Shown: one piece after another, positions 44,450 through 54,190 of the stretch
How positions within the stretch are numbered: position 1 is the first letter of the stretch
Layout: each line of letters opens with the position of its first letter
Notes under the pieces: generated by a model
The model's input: the letters and a program-made list of their open reading frames with translations, nothing else
Databases searched by the model: none
What the model was told of the DNA's origin: nothing
Made by a program: the position numbers and the translations under genes
DNA from: Methylobacillus gramineus
GTDB lineage: Bacteria; Pseudomonadota; Gammaproteobacteria; Burkholderiales; Methylophilaceae
Direction of reading: 5' to 3'
DNA length: 64,000 bases
Assembly: GCF_020532675.1 (NCBI RefSeq)
Contig: NZ_JAJAVE010000001.1
Coordinates: forward strand, 434,001 to 498,000

Positions 44450-45661
44450 TTAATTTGATAAGCTAATTTTATTGACTTGAGGATTGTCGTCTTCAGTTTG
44501 ATATTTCAACATGCGATTGCGCCCGTTGGCTTTTGCTGCATAGAGTGCAGTGTCTGCCCTTCTTAGCATAGTCTCCCAGCCAGTGCCCAGGTCTGTCTGC
44601 GGGTCCCATGAATATAGACCGAGACTACTGGTAATCTGTCTCTGGTCACATTCAGCATGATGCAGTGCACGGGTGGCTTCCAGCAGACGCTCTCCCAATG
44701 CACTGGCTTCAGCCAAGCCTGTATTGGGACAGATAATGCAGAACTCTTCACCGCCATAACGACCTACAATATCGGTATTGCGGCAGGCGGCGCTGATGAC
44801 TTGCGCGATATTGCGCAGGACGACATCACCAGCTTCATGCCCATAGGTATCGTTAATTTGCTTGAAGTGGTCAATATCCAGCATAAATACGCTGATGGCT
44901 TTCTGATATCGATGCGCGATATCCACTTCGCGCTGACCGAGCGTCACCAGGGCGCGACGGTTGTAGAGTTTGGTTAACTCATCATGGGTTGCCAGGTGCT
45001 CTTTGGCCCGGATAATCGATTCAAAATACATCAGTAACAAGCCGAGCGAGCCCAGCAGATTGCACCACATAGGAATTAGGTAAAGACCAAATACGTTGAT
45101 GGGATCATGACTTTGCGGGCTTAAGTCTATTTTCCCTTCCAGGGCCATGAAGCCACGCATGATGAAATCTGCACTGCCCAGGGTAAAGGCAATCACTACC
45201 AGGCTATTGGCAAAAGAAAGTTTGAGCTTGCGGGCAATCAGTACTTCATAGACGTTGAGCAACATCAGGACGGCGAGCAAGACGGAGAACAGCAGGGTTC
45301 TATAGGCTTGGGAGTTGCTGCTCATAATGAGCATGCTGAAGACTATAAAGAATCCCAGAATCAGATACCAGCCGATACGGTTGGGTGCTTTGCCAAAAAA
45401 AGCCTGGGTGCCCCACCATTTTGCTGTCATGGCAGCAATCATGATCGTGGAGCCGGTGATCAGGGGTAAATAGCCAAATTGAGAGACTCTCAGCGCAGTC
45501 AGTGATGAGCCGAGGATGCTGAGTAAGCCTGCAATTGCCCAATAACGGGTGCTGCGTTCAGATGGTGCCAGAAAGTACAGCCCACCCATGATGATGGCAA
45601 TACAAAGCTGACTGATGGCATAACTGATATTGGCCGTGTATGAATTCCACAACGAATCCAA
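44450..45661 (-). CDS. Membrane-bound diguanylate cyclase
   Basis: 403 residues. About six or seven hydrophobic segments in the first 220 residues form an unassigned sensor. A GGDEF domain follows (THDELTKLYNRRAL, IDHFKQINDTYGHEAGD, active site RYGGEEFCII, SSLGLYSW). The A-site GGEEF is intact, so c-di-GMP synthesis is expected. The I-site RxxD is not evident four residues before GGEEF. It is transcribed towards ahpC as a separate unit. Confidence 0.9.
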   Translation of the reverse strand: MDSLWNSYTANISYAISQLCIAIIMGGLYFLAPSERSTRYWAIAGLLSILGSSLTALRVSQFGYLPLITGSTIMIAAMTAKWWGTQAFFGKAPNRIGWYLILGFFIVFSMLIMSSNSQAYRTLLFSVLLAVLMLLNVYEVLIARKLKLSFANSLVVIAFTLGSADFIMRGFMALEGKIDLSPQSHDPINVFGLYLIPMWCNLLGSLGLLLMYFESIIRAKEHLATHDELTKLYNRRALVTLGQREVDIAHRYQKAISVFMLDIDHFKQINDTYGHEAGDVVLRNIAQVISAACRNTDIVGRYGGEEFCIICPNTGLAEASALGERLLEATRALHHAECDQRQITSSLGLYSWDPQTDLGTGWETMLRRADTALYAAKANGRNRMLKYQTEDDNPQVNKISLSN

Positions 45662-45728
45662 TATAACCCTCCTTTCAATATCTGTTTGCCAAATGTCATG
45701 GCAAGGGCTGCACCATTGCTACTGTAGG

Positions 45729-47666
45729 TTAATCGCGGCTGGCCAGCTCTTCCCAGCGAGACAATGTAGCATTGAGCTCCTGCTCAATGTCGTTGAGTCG
45801 TTGCTGCAGGGTACGTGCCTGGTCCGGATTTTCTTTATATATATCAGGGCTGGCCAGCGCAATGCTGATGGAGGCTTGTTCCGCCTCCAAGGTTTCAATG
45901 TGCGCTGGCAGGCCTTCCAACTCTCGAGTTTCCTTGAAGTTGAGCTTGCTGGCTACTTTTTTCGCAGGGGCGGTATTGGCAGCTTGTGTTGAAGCAGTGC
46001 CTGATTTTGCTGATTTATCCTGTTTACCTTTATCCTGCCTCTCCAGATTCTTAGCGCCTGCCTGTGCCTGCGTGAATCGATACCAGTCATCATAGCCGCC
46101 GCTGAACTCACTCAGGACACCGTTGCCTTCAAAAGCAATGACCTGCGTCACGGTGTTTTCCAGGAATGCTCTATCATGGCTGACCAGGAACAGGGTGCCT
46201 TCAAACTCCTGCAACAGGCTTTCCAGCAGCTCCAGTGTATCGATGTCCAGATCGTTGGTAGGTTCATCCAGCACCAGCACATTCGAAGGGCGGGCAAACA
46301 GGCGTGCCAGCAGCAAGCGATTGCGCTCGCCGCCTGAAAGCGATTTGACCGGGGATCGTGAGCGTTGAGGCGGAAACAGGAAGTCTTCCAGGTAGCTGAT
46401 CACATGTTTGCGCTCATTGCCAATCTGCACAAACTCGGAGCCGGGGCTGATAGTGTCTGCCAGGGATGCTTCTTCATCCAGTTGCTCGCGCATCTGGTCA
46501 AAATAGGCCACGTTGAGATTGGTGCCACGTTGTATGGTGCCAGTGTCGGCTTCCAGCTCACCCAGTACCAATTTGAGCAGGGTAGTCTTGCCTATGCCAT
46601 TGGGGCCAAGCAGGCCAATGCGATCACCACGCAAGATGCGCGTGCTGAAACCATTGATGAGTACGCGTTCGCCATAGGCTTTCTTTACGTTTTCCAGTTC
46701 GGCAACCAGCTTGCCTGAGCGCTCGCCGCTATCCAGCGTGAGTTTGACATTGCCCTGACGCTCGCGCCGGGCGGCACGTTCCAGTCGCAATTTCTCCAGC
46801 TGGCGTACCCGGCCTTCGTTACGTGTACGGCGTGCCTTGATGCCTTGACGTATCCAGGCTTCTTCCTGCGCCAGCACCTTGTCAAACTTGGCGGCATGGG
46901 TGGCTTCCACTGCCAGTAGTTCTTCCTTCTTCACCACATAGTTGACGTAGTTACCGATAAAGTCGGTGAGGTGACCGCGATCCAGTTCGACGATGCGTGT
47001 TGCCAGCCGGTCGAGGAAGCGTCGGTCATGCGTGATAAACAGCACGCTGCCTTTGAAATCCAGTAGCAGGTTTTCCAGCCATTCGATAGCAGCAAAGTCC
47101 AGGTGGTTGGTAGGTTCATCCAGCAACAGTACTTCCGGCTCTGCCACCAGCGCACGCGCCAATGCTACGCGTTTGCGCCAGCCACCAGACAGTGTGCTGA
47201 TCAAGGCATCGGCGTTCAATTCCAGGCGACTGAGTGCAGCATCGACCTTGGCCTGGGATTGCCAGCCATCACGTACATCAAGTTGGTGTTGCAGTTCCTG
47301 CATGCGGTCCATGAGGGCTTCGATGTCTGCGTCAGGCTCTCCCATCTGGTGCGAGACACTATGGTAATCGACCAGTATCTGCCGCAAATCGCCCAGGCCT
47401 TCGGCGACGGCTTCAAATACGGTATGTTCGGGCTCAAGCTGAGGTTCTTGCGGTACATAGGCAATGCGGGCATTGGGCGCCCGCCAGAAAGTCCCGTCAT
47501 CAAGCTTGCTTTCACTGGCGATGACTTTGAGCAGGCTGGATTTTCCAGCGCCATTACGGCCAATCAGGCCGACGCGTTCACCGGCATCCAGTTGGAAGTC
47601 GGCATGGTCTAGTAAGGGATGGTGTCCGTAAGCCAGGCTGGCTTGATCTAATGTGATATAAGGCAT
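45729..47666 (-). CDS. uup: ABC-F ATPase Uup
   Basis: 645 residues from ATG 47666 (MPYITLDQASLAYG). Two ABC domains: Walker A GRNGAGKSS and GPNGIGKTT; signatures LSGGWRKR and [19 protein letters not shown] and LVLDEPTNDLD. The C-terminal coiled coil (LEGLPAHIETLEAEQASI, TLSRWEELASRD) is specific to Uup, which acts on ribosomes and branched DNA intermediates and suppresses transposon excision. No membrane segments. Upstream in-frame codons have no ribosome binding site. Confidence 0.93.
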   Translation of the reverse strand: MPYITLDQASLAYGHHPLLDHADFQLDAGERVGLIGRNGAGKSSLLKVIASESKLDDGTFWRAPNARIAYVPQEPQLEPEHTVFEAVAEGLGDLRQILVDYHSVSHQMGEPDADIEALMDRMQELQHQLDVRDGWQSQAKVDAALSRLELNADALISTLSGGWRKRVALARALVAEPEVLLLDEPTNHLDFAAIEWLENLLLDFKGSVLFITHDRRFLDRLATRIVELDRGHLTDFIGNYVNYVVKKEELLAVEATHAAKFDKVLAQEEAWIRQGIKARRTRNEGRVRQLEKLRLERAARRERQGNVKLTLDSGERSGKLVAELENVKKAYGERVLINGFSTRILRGDRIGLLGPNGIGKTTLLKLVLGELEADTGTIQRGTNLNVAYFDQMREQLDEEASLADTISPGSEFVQIGNERKHVISYLEDFLFPPQRSRSPVKSLSGGERNRLLLARLFARPSNVLVLDEPTNDLDIDTLELLESLLQEFEGTLFLVSHDRAFLENTVTQVIAFEGNGVLSEFSGGYDDWYRFTQAQAGAKNLERQDKGKQDKSAKSGTASTQAANTAPAKKVASKLNFKETRELEGLPAHIETLEAEQASISIALASPDIYKENPDQARTLQQRLNDIEQELNATLSRWEELASRD

Positions 47667-47808
47667 AACGCTATTGTAGCAGGAGAGGGCGCTGGAACTG
47701 AGCCGGCAATGCATGAGCATGCATTAATTAGGCAAATTTAAAGCTTTTCCCTCAGATGTTCTCCCATGCCATCCAAAAATGCCCGAATACGCAATTTAAG
47801 GCCAAGTG

Positions 47809-49854
47809 TTATGGTTTGTTCTGTTGCTGGTTAAAGTGAGAAAGCGCCTGGCTGCAAGAGTAAGAGTTGCTGGTTGAGCCAGTATCAAGGTAAGGCAGGA
47901 TGGCCGCCAATGGATTGATGAAGGCCAGGGCTACGCTACCCAGCAAGCGAGCCGCAATGGGCACAGTTTCTGGACTGACCTTGGGTTGCAGGAAGGTACC
48001 TTGCACCTTGATTGGAGAGCGTACTGTCAATGGTGAAAAGTTTTTTGGCTTGGCTGCCAACAGCAAGTCGAGTTTCTCTTCTCCCATATCGATATTGCCG
48101 TTAATCAGCAGCAAGGTAACAGGGGTATCAATCAGGGCAACTTCAGGTTTCACAATGCCATTGGTGGCCTTGAGGTCCATGAGTGCGCATTGCATATTGA
48201 GGGACTTGTCTCCACCCAGCCACGCGCTGACGCTTTGTGCCACGTCCAGGCCCATCAACTCTACAATCAGGCGTGAAATCTGCCCACGTTCGATAAATAC
48301 GGTGGTTTTGCCATTCAGTGAGCCTAACAGTTCTGCCGTGGAGCTGCCTTTGCCTGTGAGGTCTGTCTTGCCATTCAGGGTGCCAGTGACATAAGGCGGA
48401 GGGACTTCCTTGCCTTTTTTCTTTGCTTCTTCCTGCCGGGTTTTCGAGACTTGCAGCCATTTTTCCAGCACGATGTCTTTCCATGCCAGCTTGATCTGCC
48501 ATTGGGGCGCATATTGCTGTTTATTCTTGTCTTTTTCAGGCTCACCTGCATCGACTGACAGTGTTCCCGAAAGAGTGCCATCGGCAGTCTTGGCCAGGAT
48601 ATCTCCCACGGTGAACCTGCCTTTTAATACTGTGAGGTTGCCTTTTAATGGCGCGATTGGTAGCGCAAAGGCCTGTCCCAGCTCCACGTAATCCAGCTTG
48701 AGGGAAATCTCCATATCCATCCGGTTGAGCGATGGCAAATCCAAAGGACGGTTGGGAATGGCCCGACCATCGGCTGGCAATGCTTTGCTGCCGTCAATTT
48801 TGGCCGTGCCAAATGCCGGCGCAAGATCAGCCAGATAGAACCGGCTTCCATCAATATGACCTTGCAGCAAGGGGACTGCATCAGCGGTGCGTGGATCATA
48901 TTTGAACTGTGCAGATAAGCTGCTTCTGCCTACCTTGGCAGAGTCTATGTCGATATTCCAGATATCAGCGCTTTTATCCAGGGTGGCACTCAACCTGAAT
49001 GGATCGGTCGTGGGTAAAGGCGTTCCGACCAGGTCACCTAACACACCGAGCGAGCTGCCAGTCGCAATGGCTTTACCCTGAATGTTTTTCTGCCCGAACA
49101 GGTCGGATATCTGCCCGTCGAAATCCACTCGGAGTTTGGCATATTCCAGCCAGCCTTTTGACTTGATCGGTGCTGAGTTTTTGTCTTGAGTGGCAATCGG
49201 TAGAAAGCCTGCAGTTTCCAAAAAGGCCTTGATCGGTTTATGTTGAAATTTCCCGGTGATACTCAGTTCGGAATGCATCGCCTCCTGGCTGTTGCTGCCT
49301 TCTTCAGTCTTGAATTTGGCATCCACCACGGCCTGAGTTTGGGCATCGTCGATCTTGCTGCTGCCATTCTTGACGATCAGGGTTTCTATGATAGGGAAGG
49401 GGCTGTCGGGCTGGCTTTCATCCTTGGGGAATTGCCAGGTGGAGGAGCCGTCTGTGCGACGCAGCAATTGTGCATCGATCTGATCCACCTTGATTTCACG
49501 TATCCGCAGCTGCTTGTCTTTGGTGTATTGCCATAGATCGCGGTAACGCAGTTTGAGGCTGATATTGTGCGCATCCACCAAATGCGGAACTTTAAAATCA
49601 GATGGGGCCGCGATGAATAAGTGCCCTACATCGAGTTGAACCCCTGCCCACAAATGTAACTGGAATGGCTGTTCAAGTTTGACCGTACGCTCCAGTTTGT
49701 CATTGAGGAATTTCTCGGCAGGCTCGCGCAAGAAAGGCCAGCCCAGCACCTCACACACAACAATCGCAATGATCAAGCCCAGCAATAGCCATAGCACACC
49801 CTTGATCGGGGTTAACCATGTTCTGGAGGATGCTTTAACCGTTTGCTCAGCCAT
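47809..49854 (-). CDS. AsmA-family inner-membrane protein
   Basis: 681 residues. One N-terminal membrane segment (GVLWLLLGLIIAIVVCEVLGW) is followed by a long periplasmic domain with AsmA features (DVGHLFIAAPSDF, LSATLDKSADIWNIDIDSAKVGRSSLSAQF, and the C-terminal VALIDTPVTLLLINGNIDMGEEKLDLLLAAKP). AsmA-like proteins are linked to phospholipid transport to the outer membrane. The C-terminal hydrophobic stretch (VALAFINPLAAILPYL) is common in the group. Confidence 0.88.
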   Translation of the reverse strand: MAEQTVKASSRTWLTPIKGVLWLLLGLIIAIVVCEVLGWPFLREPAEKFLNDKLERTVKLEQPFQLHLWAGVQLDVGHLFIAAPSDFKVPHLVDAHNISLKLRYRDLWQYTKDKQLRIREIKVDQIDAQLLRRTDGSSTWQFPKDESQPDSPFPIIETLIVKNGSSKIDDAQTQAVVDAKFKTEEGSNSQEAMHSELSITGKFQHKPIKAFLETAGFLPIATQDKNSAPIKSKGWLEYAKLRVDFDGQISDLFGQKNIQGKAIATGSSLGVLGDLVGTPLPTTDPFRLSATLDKSADIWNIDIDSAKVGRSSLSAQFKYDPRTADAVPLLQGHIDGSRFYLADLAPAFGTAKIDGSKALPADGRAIPNRPLDLPSLNRMDMEISLKLDYVELGQAFALPIAPLKGNLTVLKGRFTVGDILAKTADGTLSGTLSVDAGEPEKDKNKQQYAPQWQIKLAWKDIVLEKWLQVSKTRQEEAKKKGKEVPPPYVTGTLNGKTDLTGKGSSTAELLGSLNGKTTVFIERGQISRLIVELMGLDVAQSVSAWLGGDKSLNMQCALMDLKATNGIVKPEVALIDTPVTLLLINGNIDMGEEKLDLLLAAKPKNFSPLTVRSPIKVQGTFLQPKVSPETVPIAARLLGSVALAFINPLAAILPYLDTGSTSNSYSCSQALSHFNQQQNKP

Positions 49855-49904
49855 CTGTCGCCTTTTATTGATTCAATCAGCTCAGAAGCATGTTGAGCTG
49901 ATGG

Positions 49905-51056
49905 TTAAGTATTTTGTTTTCCGTAGTGTCTAATGCTGTAAATCGTGAGCAACACGCCGCAAATTGCAACGGCTGCGCTGGCTAGCGCTACCGCTGGCAA
50001 GCCCAGGCCAAAATGGATCACAGCACCGCCGAGAAAGGCACCCCCCGCGTTACCCAGATTGAACGCACTCTGGTTGACCGTGGATGCCATCAACGGTGAA
50101 TCACCCGCCTGTGCCATGGCATTCGTTTGCAGCCCAGGCCCGACTGCAAAACTGATCAAGCCCCAGATAAAAGCCGTGATAATCGCTGCCAGCATGTACT
50201 GCATGGACCAGGCAAATACAATGCTCATTAACGCCATGCCTGCTAGTGAGAGGGCGATTGTGGGTAATAGTTTCCAGTCTGCCATCTTTCCTCCGATATT
50301 CAAGCCGATGGTGGCAGCAATACCCATGGCAATCAGCATGAAGCTGACGTCATGGGGCATGAGTCCCGACATGTCTTCAAGAATCGGCGTGATATAAGTG
50401 AAAATGGTGAATACCCCAGCAAAACCAATGGCGGTAATGGCCATAGCCAGCAATACATTGGGCTGCATGACGGCATGCATTTCTTTGCGGAGGTCAGGCT
50501 TGGGCATGGCACTCAGGTCAGGGATAAAGCGCCAGATGGCGTACATTGCCAACCCACCGCATGCGGCCACTGTCCAGAATGGAATGCGCCAGCTGGTTTC
50601 CTGTCCGAGCAACGTGCCGAGTGGCACCCCTAATACGTTAGCCAATGTCAGACCAGTGAACATGAGGGCTAATGCGCGACCACTCTGCCCAGGCGGCGCC
50701 AGGTAAATCGCCACTACTGCCCCTATGCCGAAAAACGAGCCATGGCTGAGCGCGGTAAAGATACGTGCTGCTGCCAGCGTGATGTAATTGGGAGCGAGAG
50801 CGCAGAGGATATTACCCAGCGTGAATATGCCCATGAGGGCCAATAAAGTAGCTTTGCGGGGGCGGTTGATGGTGAAAGCCACCATCAGTGGGCCGCCTAC
50901 CACTACGCCTAATGCATAGACGGTGACCAGGTTGCCAGTGGCAGGAATGGAAACGTCAAGGCTGTGCGCAATATCCGGCAACAAGCCCATAGGCAAAAAT
51001 TCGGTCATACCAATACAAAATGCACCGGCGGCCAGTGCAATCATCCAACTGCCCAT
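49905..51056 (-). CDS. MFS efflux transporter, YdhP/AraJ-like
   Basis: 383 residues with twelve predicted membrane helices. The start MGSWMIALAAGAFCIGMTEFLPMGLLPDIA, with the TEF motif, and NRPRKATLLALMGIFTLGN after helix 2 fit the DHA1 arabinose-efflux-like group. ATNQSAFNLGN-like NQSAFNLGNAGGAFLGG is in helix 11. Proton-driven export of small molecules is expected; the substrate is unknown. Single gene. Confidence 0.88.
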   Translation of the reverse strand: MGSWMIALAAGAFCIGMTEFLPMGLLPDIAHSLDVSIPATGNLVTVYALGVVVGGPLMVAFTINRPRKATLLALMGIFTLGNILCALAPNYITLAAARIFTALSHGSFFGIGAVVAIYLAPPGQSGRALALMFTGLTLANVLGVPLGTLLGQETSWRIPFWTVAACGGLAMYAIWRFIPDLSAMPKPDLRKEMHAVMQPNVLLAMAITAIGFAGVFTIFTYITPILEDMSGLMPHDVSFMLIAMGIAATIGLNIGGKMADWKLLPTIALSLAGMALMSIVFAWSMQYMLAAIITAFIWGLISFAVGPGLQTNAMAQAGDSPLMASTVNQSAFNLGNAGGAFLGGAVIHFGLGLPAVALASAAVAICGVLLTIYSIRHYGKQNT

Positions 51057-51217
51057 AAATACTCATTCTTTTAAGGGGGGTTATTTGAAAAGGCTAAAAA
51101 GAGTTGAAATGGCGATGGTGCTTCCGTATGAACGGGCCCCAGAAAGCACAGCCTGTTTCAAGGACGCTACTTTAACACAGTAGGGGACAGGCACTTTGCT
51201 TCTCATACCACCAATAG

Positions 51218-51249
51218 AAAACCCACCCGAGGGAATGCAGAGGGTGGGT
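51218..51249 (-). terminator. Hairpin terminator of the PEP-CTERM gene at 51285
   Basis: AACCCACCC/GGGTGGGTT arms with a short TTTT tract on the minus strand, 36 bp past the stop. Confidence 0.65.
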
Positions 51250-51284
51250 TGTTCATGATATGCGACACCGAAGCCGCTAAAGAT

Positions 51285-51887
51285 TTAGTTCTTGTTGGAC
51301 TTACGGCCTGCGAAGCCAACCAAAGCAAGGCCAGCGAGCATGAGTGCATAACTGCTGGGTTCCGGTATAGCGGCAATCAGTTGAGTAGAGAAGTAGGCAG
51401 TACCTTCGCCGTATTCAGGCGCCCAGATCCACCGTGCTTCGCTGGAGATATTAGAAACACTACCCCAAGGGCTGCTACCGTTATTACCATGATCCACCGG
51501 TGTACCAGTAGGTGCTTCCCAGGATGAAGCAGGGCCATTGCCAGCAGCCCAGTCGTTGACATTGGTCAGCAAGTGCTGAGTACCATTGGCGAAAATGAAA
51601 CCACTATCGCTGAGGCTGAATTCGCCGATAAATGCTTCAGGACGCCCCCAGTCGGTCGCTACTACTTGCAGAAAATAATCTTGACCAGCAACCAGTGGCG
51701 CATTGCTGAAAGAGAATGTGCTACTCCAGTTATTACCTATTGCTATCAACGTGCCAAGTACATCAGCATCTGTGCTGATGTAGAGCTTGAATTCATTGTC
51801 TGCTGTCAGGTTGCCGCTTAATGATGTAGCGTGAACATTGCTAGCCAATAGCATACAAACTGTGGCTGCGATCAAGTGAAGTTTCAT
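51285..51887 (-). CDS. PEP-CTERM sorting-domain protein
   Basis: 200 residues. The signal peptide ends in SNVHA. The middle (LYISTDADVLGTLIAIGNNWSSTFSF, FLQVVATDWGRPEAFIGEFSL, EARWIWAPEYGEGTAYFST) is beta-rich, with Trp residues that suggest a jelly-roll or lectin-like fold. The C-terminus IPEPSSYALMLAGLALVGFAGRKSNK is a PEP-CTERM signal. A conserved 15-bp element lies 95 bp upstream of the start. Confidence 0.88.
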   Translation of the reverse strand: MKLHLIAATVCMLLASNVHATSLSGNLTADNEFKLYISTDADVLGTLIAIGNNWSSTFSFSNAPLVAGQDYFLQVVATDWGRPEAFIGEFSLSDSGFIFANGTQHLLTNVNDWAAGNGPASSWEAPTGTPVDHGNNGSSPWGSVSNISSEARWIWAPEYGEGTAYFSTQLIAAIPEPSSYALMLAGLALVGFAGRKSNKN

Positions 51888-51981
51888 GAAATTCCCTTTT
51901 TTTAAGTAGTTGAATGCTGAACGAATGCATAGACAGCGTTTGTATATTCGATATATTTTGACTGGAGCTTGATGCAGGTCA

Positions 51982-51996
51982 ATAGTCTGTTAAGAC
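51982..51996. promoter_or_regulatory. PEP-CTERM upstream element, copy 2
   Basis: ATAGTCTGTTAAGAC, 95 bp upstream of the gene at 51887. It matches copies 1 and 3 at 11 of 15 invariant positions. On the gene strand it reads GTCTTAACAGACTATTGA. Confidence 0.6.
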
Positions 51997-52016
51997 TAAT
52001 AGTTACAAGCATGTAT

Positions 52017-54011
52017 TCAGTTCTGACCATTCAACATGGCACGAATTTGCGCCATGCGCTGGCGGCCTTCTTCCTTGCTGGTGGCTGGGTCGGCCTGTGG
52101 GCCACCGGAATGGCGGACGTCATCGGCGGGTAGCTCGGCGATAAAACGGCTGGGTTCGCAGGATTCATTTTCTCCCGCGCGTTTACGTCTACGGCACCAG
52201 GAGATATTCAGCGACTTCTGCGCCCGGGTGATGCCTACATACATCAAGCGACGTTCTTCTTCTATCTTGCCGTTATCCACGCTTTCCCTATGCGGCAGAA
52301 TGCCTTCTTCGCAGCCGATCAGAAATACATGACCGTACTCCAGCCCTTTTGATGCGTGCAGGGTGGATAGCTTGACGGCATCTGGCTCGCTGTCTTCGCG
52401 GCCTTCCAGCATGCTCATGAGGGAGATCATTTGTGTCAGTGCCAGCAGGTTTTTCTCGTCTTCATCACCCTTGCGCGTGAGCCAGCCGACAAAGTCCATC
52501 ACGCTTTTCCATTTGTTCTCGGCTGCGCGTGGTTCTTCTGAGTCGTAGAGAAAAGCCTCGTAATTGATAGCAGACAGGATGTCACTTAGGACTTCGCCAG
52601 CCGGGTCTTTTTCAGCGCGCTCTTGTACGCGGTTGATGAACTGGCAAAAAGTTAACAAATCCTCCAACTGGCGGTTGGCCATGGAGCGTTGAAACTCGCC
52701 TTCAAACGCTGCCTCGAACAAGGACATTTTGTGTACGCTGGCATATTCGCCCAGGCGCTCAAGCGTTGTGTTGCCTATGCCTTTCTTCGGCGTGGTGGCT
52801 GCGCGGATAAAAGCTGGATCGTCATCTTCATTGGCAATCAGGCGCAAATAGCTCACCAGGTCCTTGATCTCGGCTTTGTCAAAAAAGGACTGGCCGCCCG
52901 AGATGGTATAAGGAATTTTCTGCTGGCGCAGTTGCTGCTCAAAAATACGCGCCTGGTGATTGCCACGATAAAGGATGGCGTAATCCAGGAACTTGGTTCT
53001 GTGCTCAAACTTGTGTGCCAACAGCTTCATCACCACCGACTCGGCTTCGTGATCTTCGTCCTTGGCGGCACTGACTTGAATCAGGTCGCCAGTCCCCAGC
53101 TCACTCCAGAGCTTTTTCTCAAACAGCTTGGGGTTGTTGGCAATCACCTGATTGGCTGCGCGCAGGATACGCACAGTGGAACGGTAGTTTTGCTCTAGCT
53201 TGATCACCTTCAGGCGAGTGAAATCCTCGGTGAGCTGGCGCAGGTTTTCCACATCAGCTCCACGCCAGCCGTAAATCGCCTGGTCATCGTCGCCCACGGC
53301 AGTAAAGCGGCCTTCCACGCCAGTCAGCAATTTCACCAGTTTGTACTGGCAGGCGTTGGTGTCCTGGTATTCATCAATCAGCAGGTATTTGAGCTTGTGC
53401 TGCCATTTACGCAGGGCTTCGGTATGCGTTTCAAACAGTTCCACCGGTAGCTTGATCAAGTCATCAAAGTCGACAGCCTGATAGGCTTTGAGTGTTTGCT
53501 GGTAAATCTGGTAAACCTTGGCAGCAGCATGGGTCAGTTCTTCATCAGCAGTCGCGGCAGCCTGGTCAGGATTGACGAAGGCATTCTTCCAGCTGGAGAT
53601 TTGCGATTGCGTCTTGCGCAATAATTGCTTGTCAGTGGTGGCGAGGATATCAGACAGAATCTTGAAGCTGTCTGATGAATCCAGGATAGAAAACTGCGGC
53701 TTGTAGCCCAGTAACTCGGCTTCCTGACGTAGCATCTGCAAGCCCAGCGAATGGAAGGTGGCAATCGTCAGGCCTTTGGCGTTCTTGCCTGGTAACAAAT
53801 GGCCGACACGTTCCTGCATTTCGCGTGCGGCCTTATTGGTAAAGGTAATCGCGGCAATTTCCTTGGGTGAGTAACCGCATTTTTCAACCAGATAGGCAAT
53901 TTTTTGTGTGATAACGCGCGTTTTTCCGCTACCAGCACCAGCCAGCACCAGCAAAGGGCCATCCAGGTATTTCACAGCTTCGCGCTGTTGGGGGTTCATT
54001 GTGCTTAACAT
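52017..54011 (-). CDS. rep: ATP-dependent DNA helicase Rep
   Basis: 664 residues, an SF1A helicase of UvrD/Rep type: Q-motif MNPQQREAV, Walker A LAGAGSGKT, ITFTNKAAREM, DEYQDTN (Walker B), GDDDQAIYGWRGA, EQNYRS, STLHASKGLEY and VGITRAQ. Length and the IPYTISGGQSFFDKAEIKDL segment favour Rep over UvrD or PcrA. It helps replication forks through protein-bound DNA. It stands alone, just upstream in map order of a PEP-CTERM gene. Confidence 0.92.
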   Translation of the reverse strand: MLSTMNPQQREAVKYLDGPLLVLAGAGSGKTRVITQKIAYLVEKCGYSPKEIAAITFTNKAAREMQERVGHLLPGKNAKGLTIATFHSLGLQMLRQEAELLGYKPQFSILDSSDSFKILSDILATTDKQLLRKTQSQISSWKNAFVNPDQAAATADEELTHAAAKVYQIYQQTLKAYQAVDFDDLIKLPVELFETHTEALRKWQHKLKYLLIDEYQDTNACQYKLVKLLTGVEGRFTAVGDDDQAIYGWRGADVENLRQLTEDFTRLKVIKLEQNYRSTVRILRAANQVIANNPKLFEKKLWSELGTGDLIQVSAAKDEDHEAESVVMKLLAHKFEHRTKFLDYAILYRGNHQARIFEQQLRQQKIPYTISGGQSFFDKAEIKDLVSYLRLIANEDDDPAFIRAATTPKKGIGNTTLERLGEYASVHKMSLFEAAFEGEFQRSMANRQLEDLLTFCQFINRVQERAEKDPAGEVLSDILSAINYEAFLYDSEEPRAAENKWKSVMDFVGWLTRKGDEDEKNLLALTQMISLMSMLEGREDSEPDAVKLSTLHASKGLEYGHVFLIGCEEGILPHRESVDNGKIEEERRLMYVGITRAQKSLNISWCRRRKRAGENESCEPSRFIAELPADDVRHSGGPQADPATSKEEGRQRMAQIRAMLNGQN

Positions 54012-54134
54012 GTTGATTTGCCTGCAGGCTGGAGATGATTCAGGAAAAAGCTGCTACAAGCGAGTAACAACATCGACCCTGATTTTATCTTGAGCGCGCT
54101 TTTGAAGCTAGCGCATAGCGGTCATGACAGGCAG

Positions 54135-54167
54135 AAAAAAAGCCCCGCCAAATAATTAGAGCGGGGC
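54135..54167 (-). terminator. Intrinsic terminator of the PEP-CTERM gene at 54191
   Basis: GCCCCGC/GCGGGGC with a 12-base loop and seven T on the minus strand. Confidence 0.88.
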
Positions 54168-54190
54168 CGAGAGAGTTTGTGACTACTGTA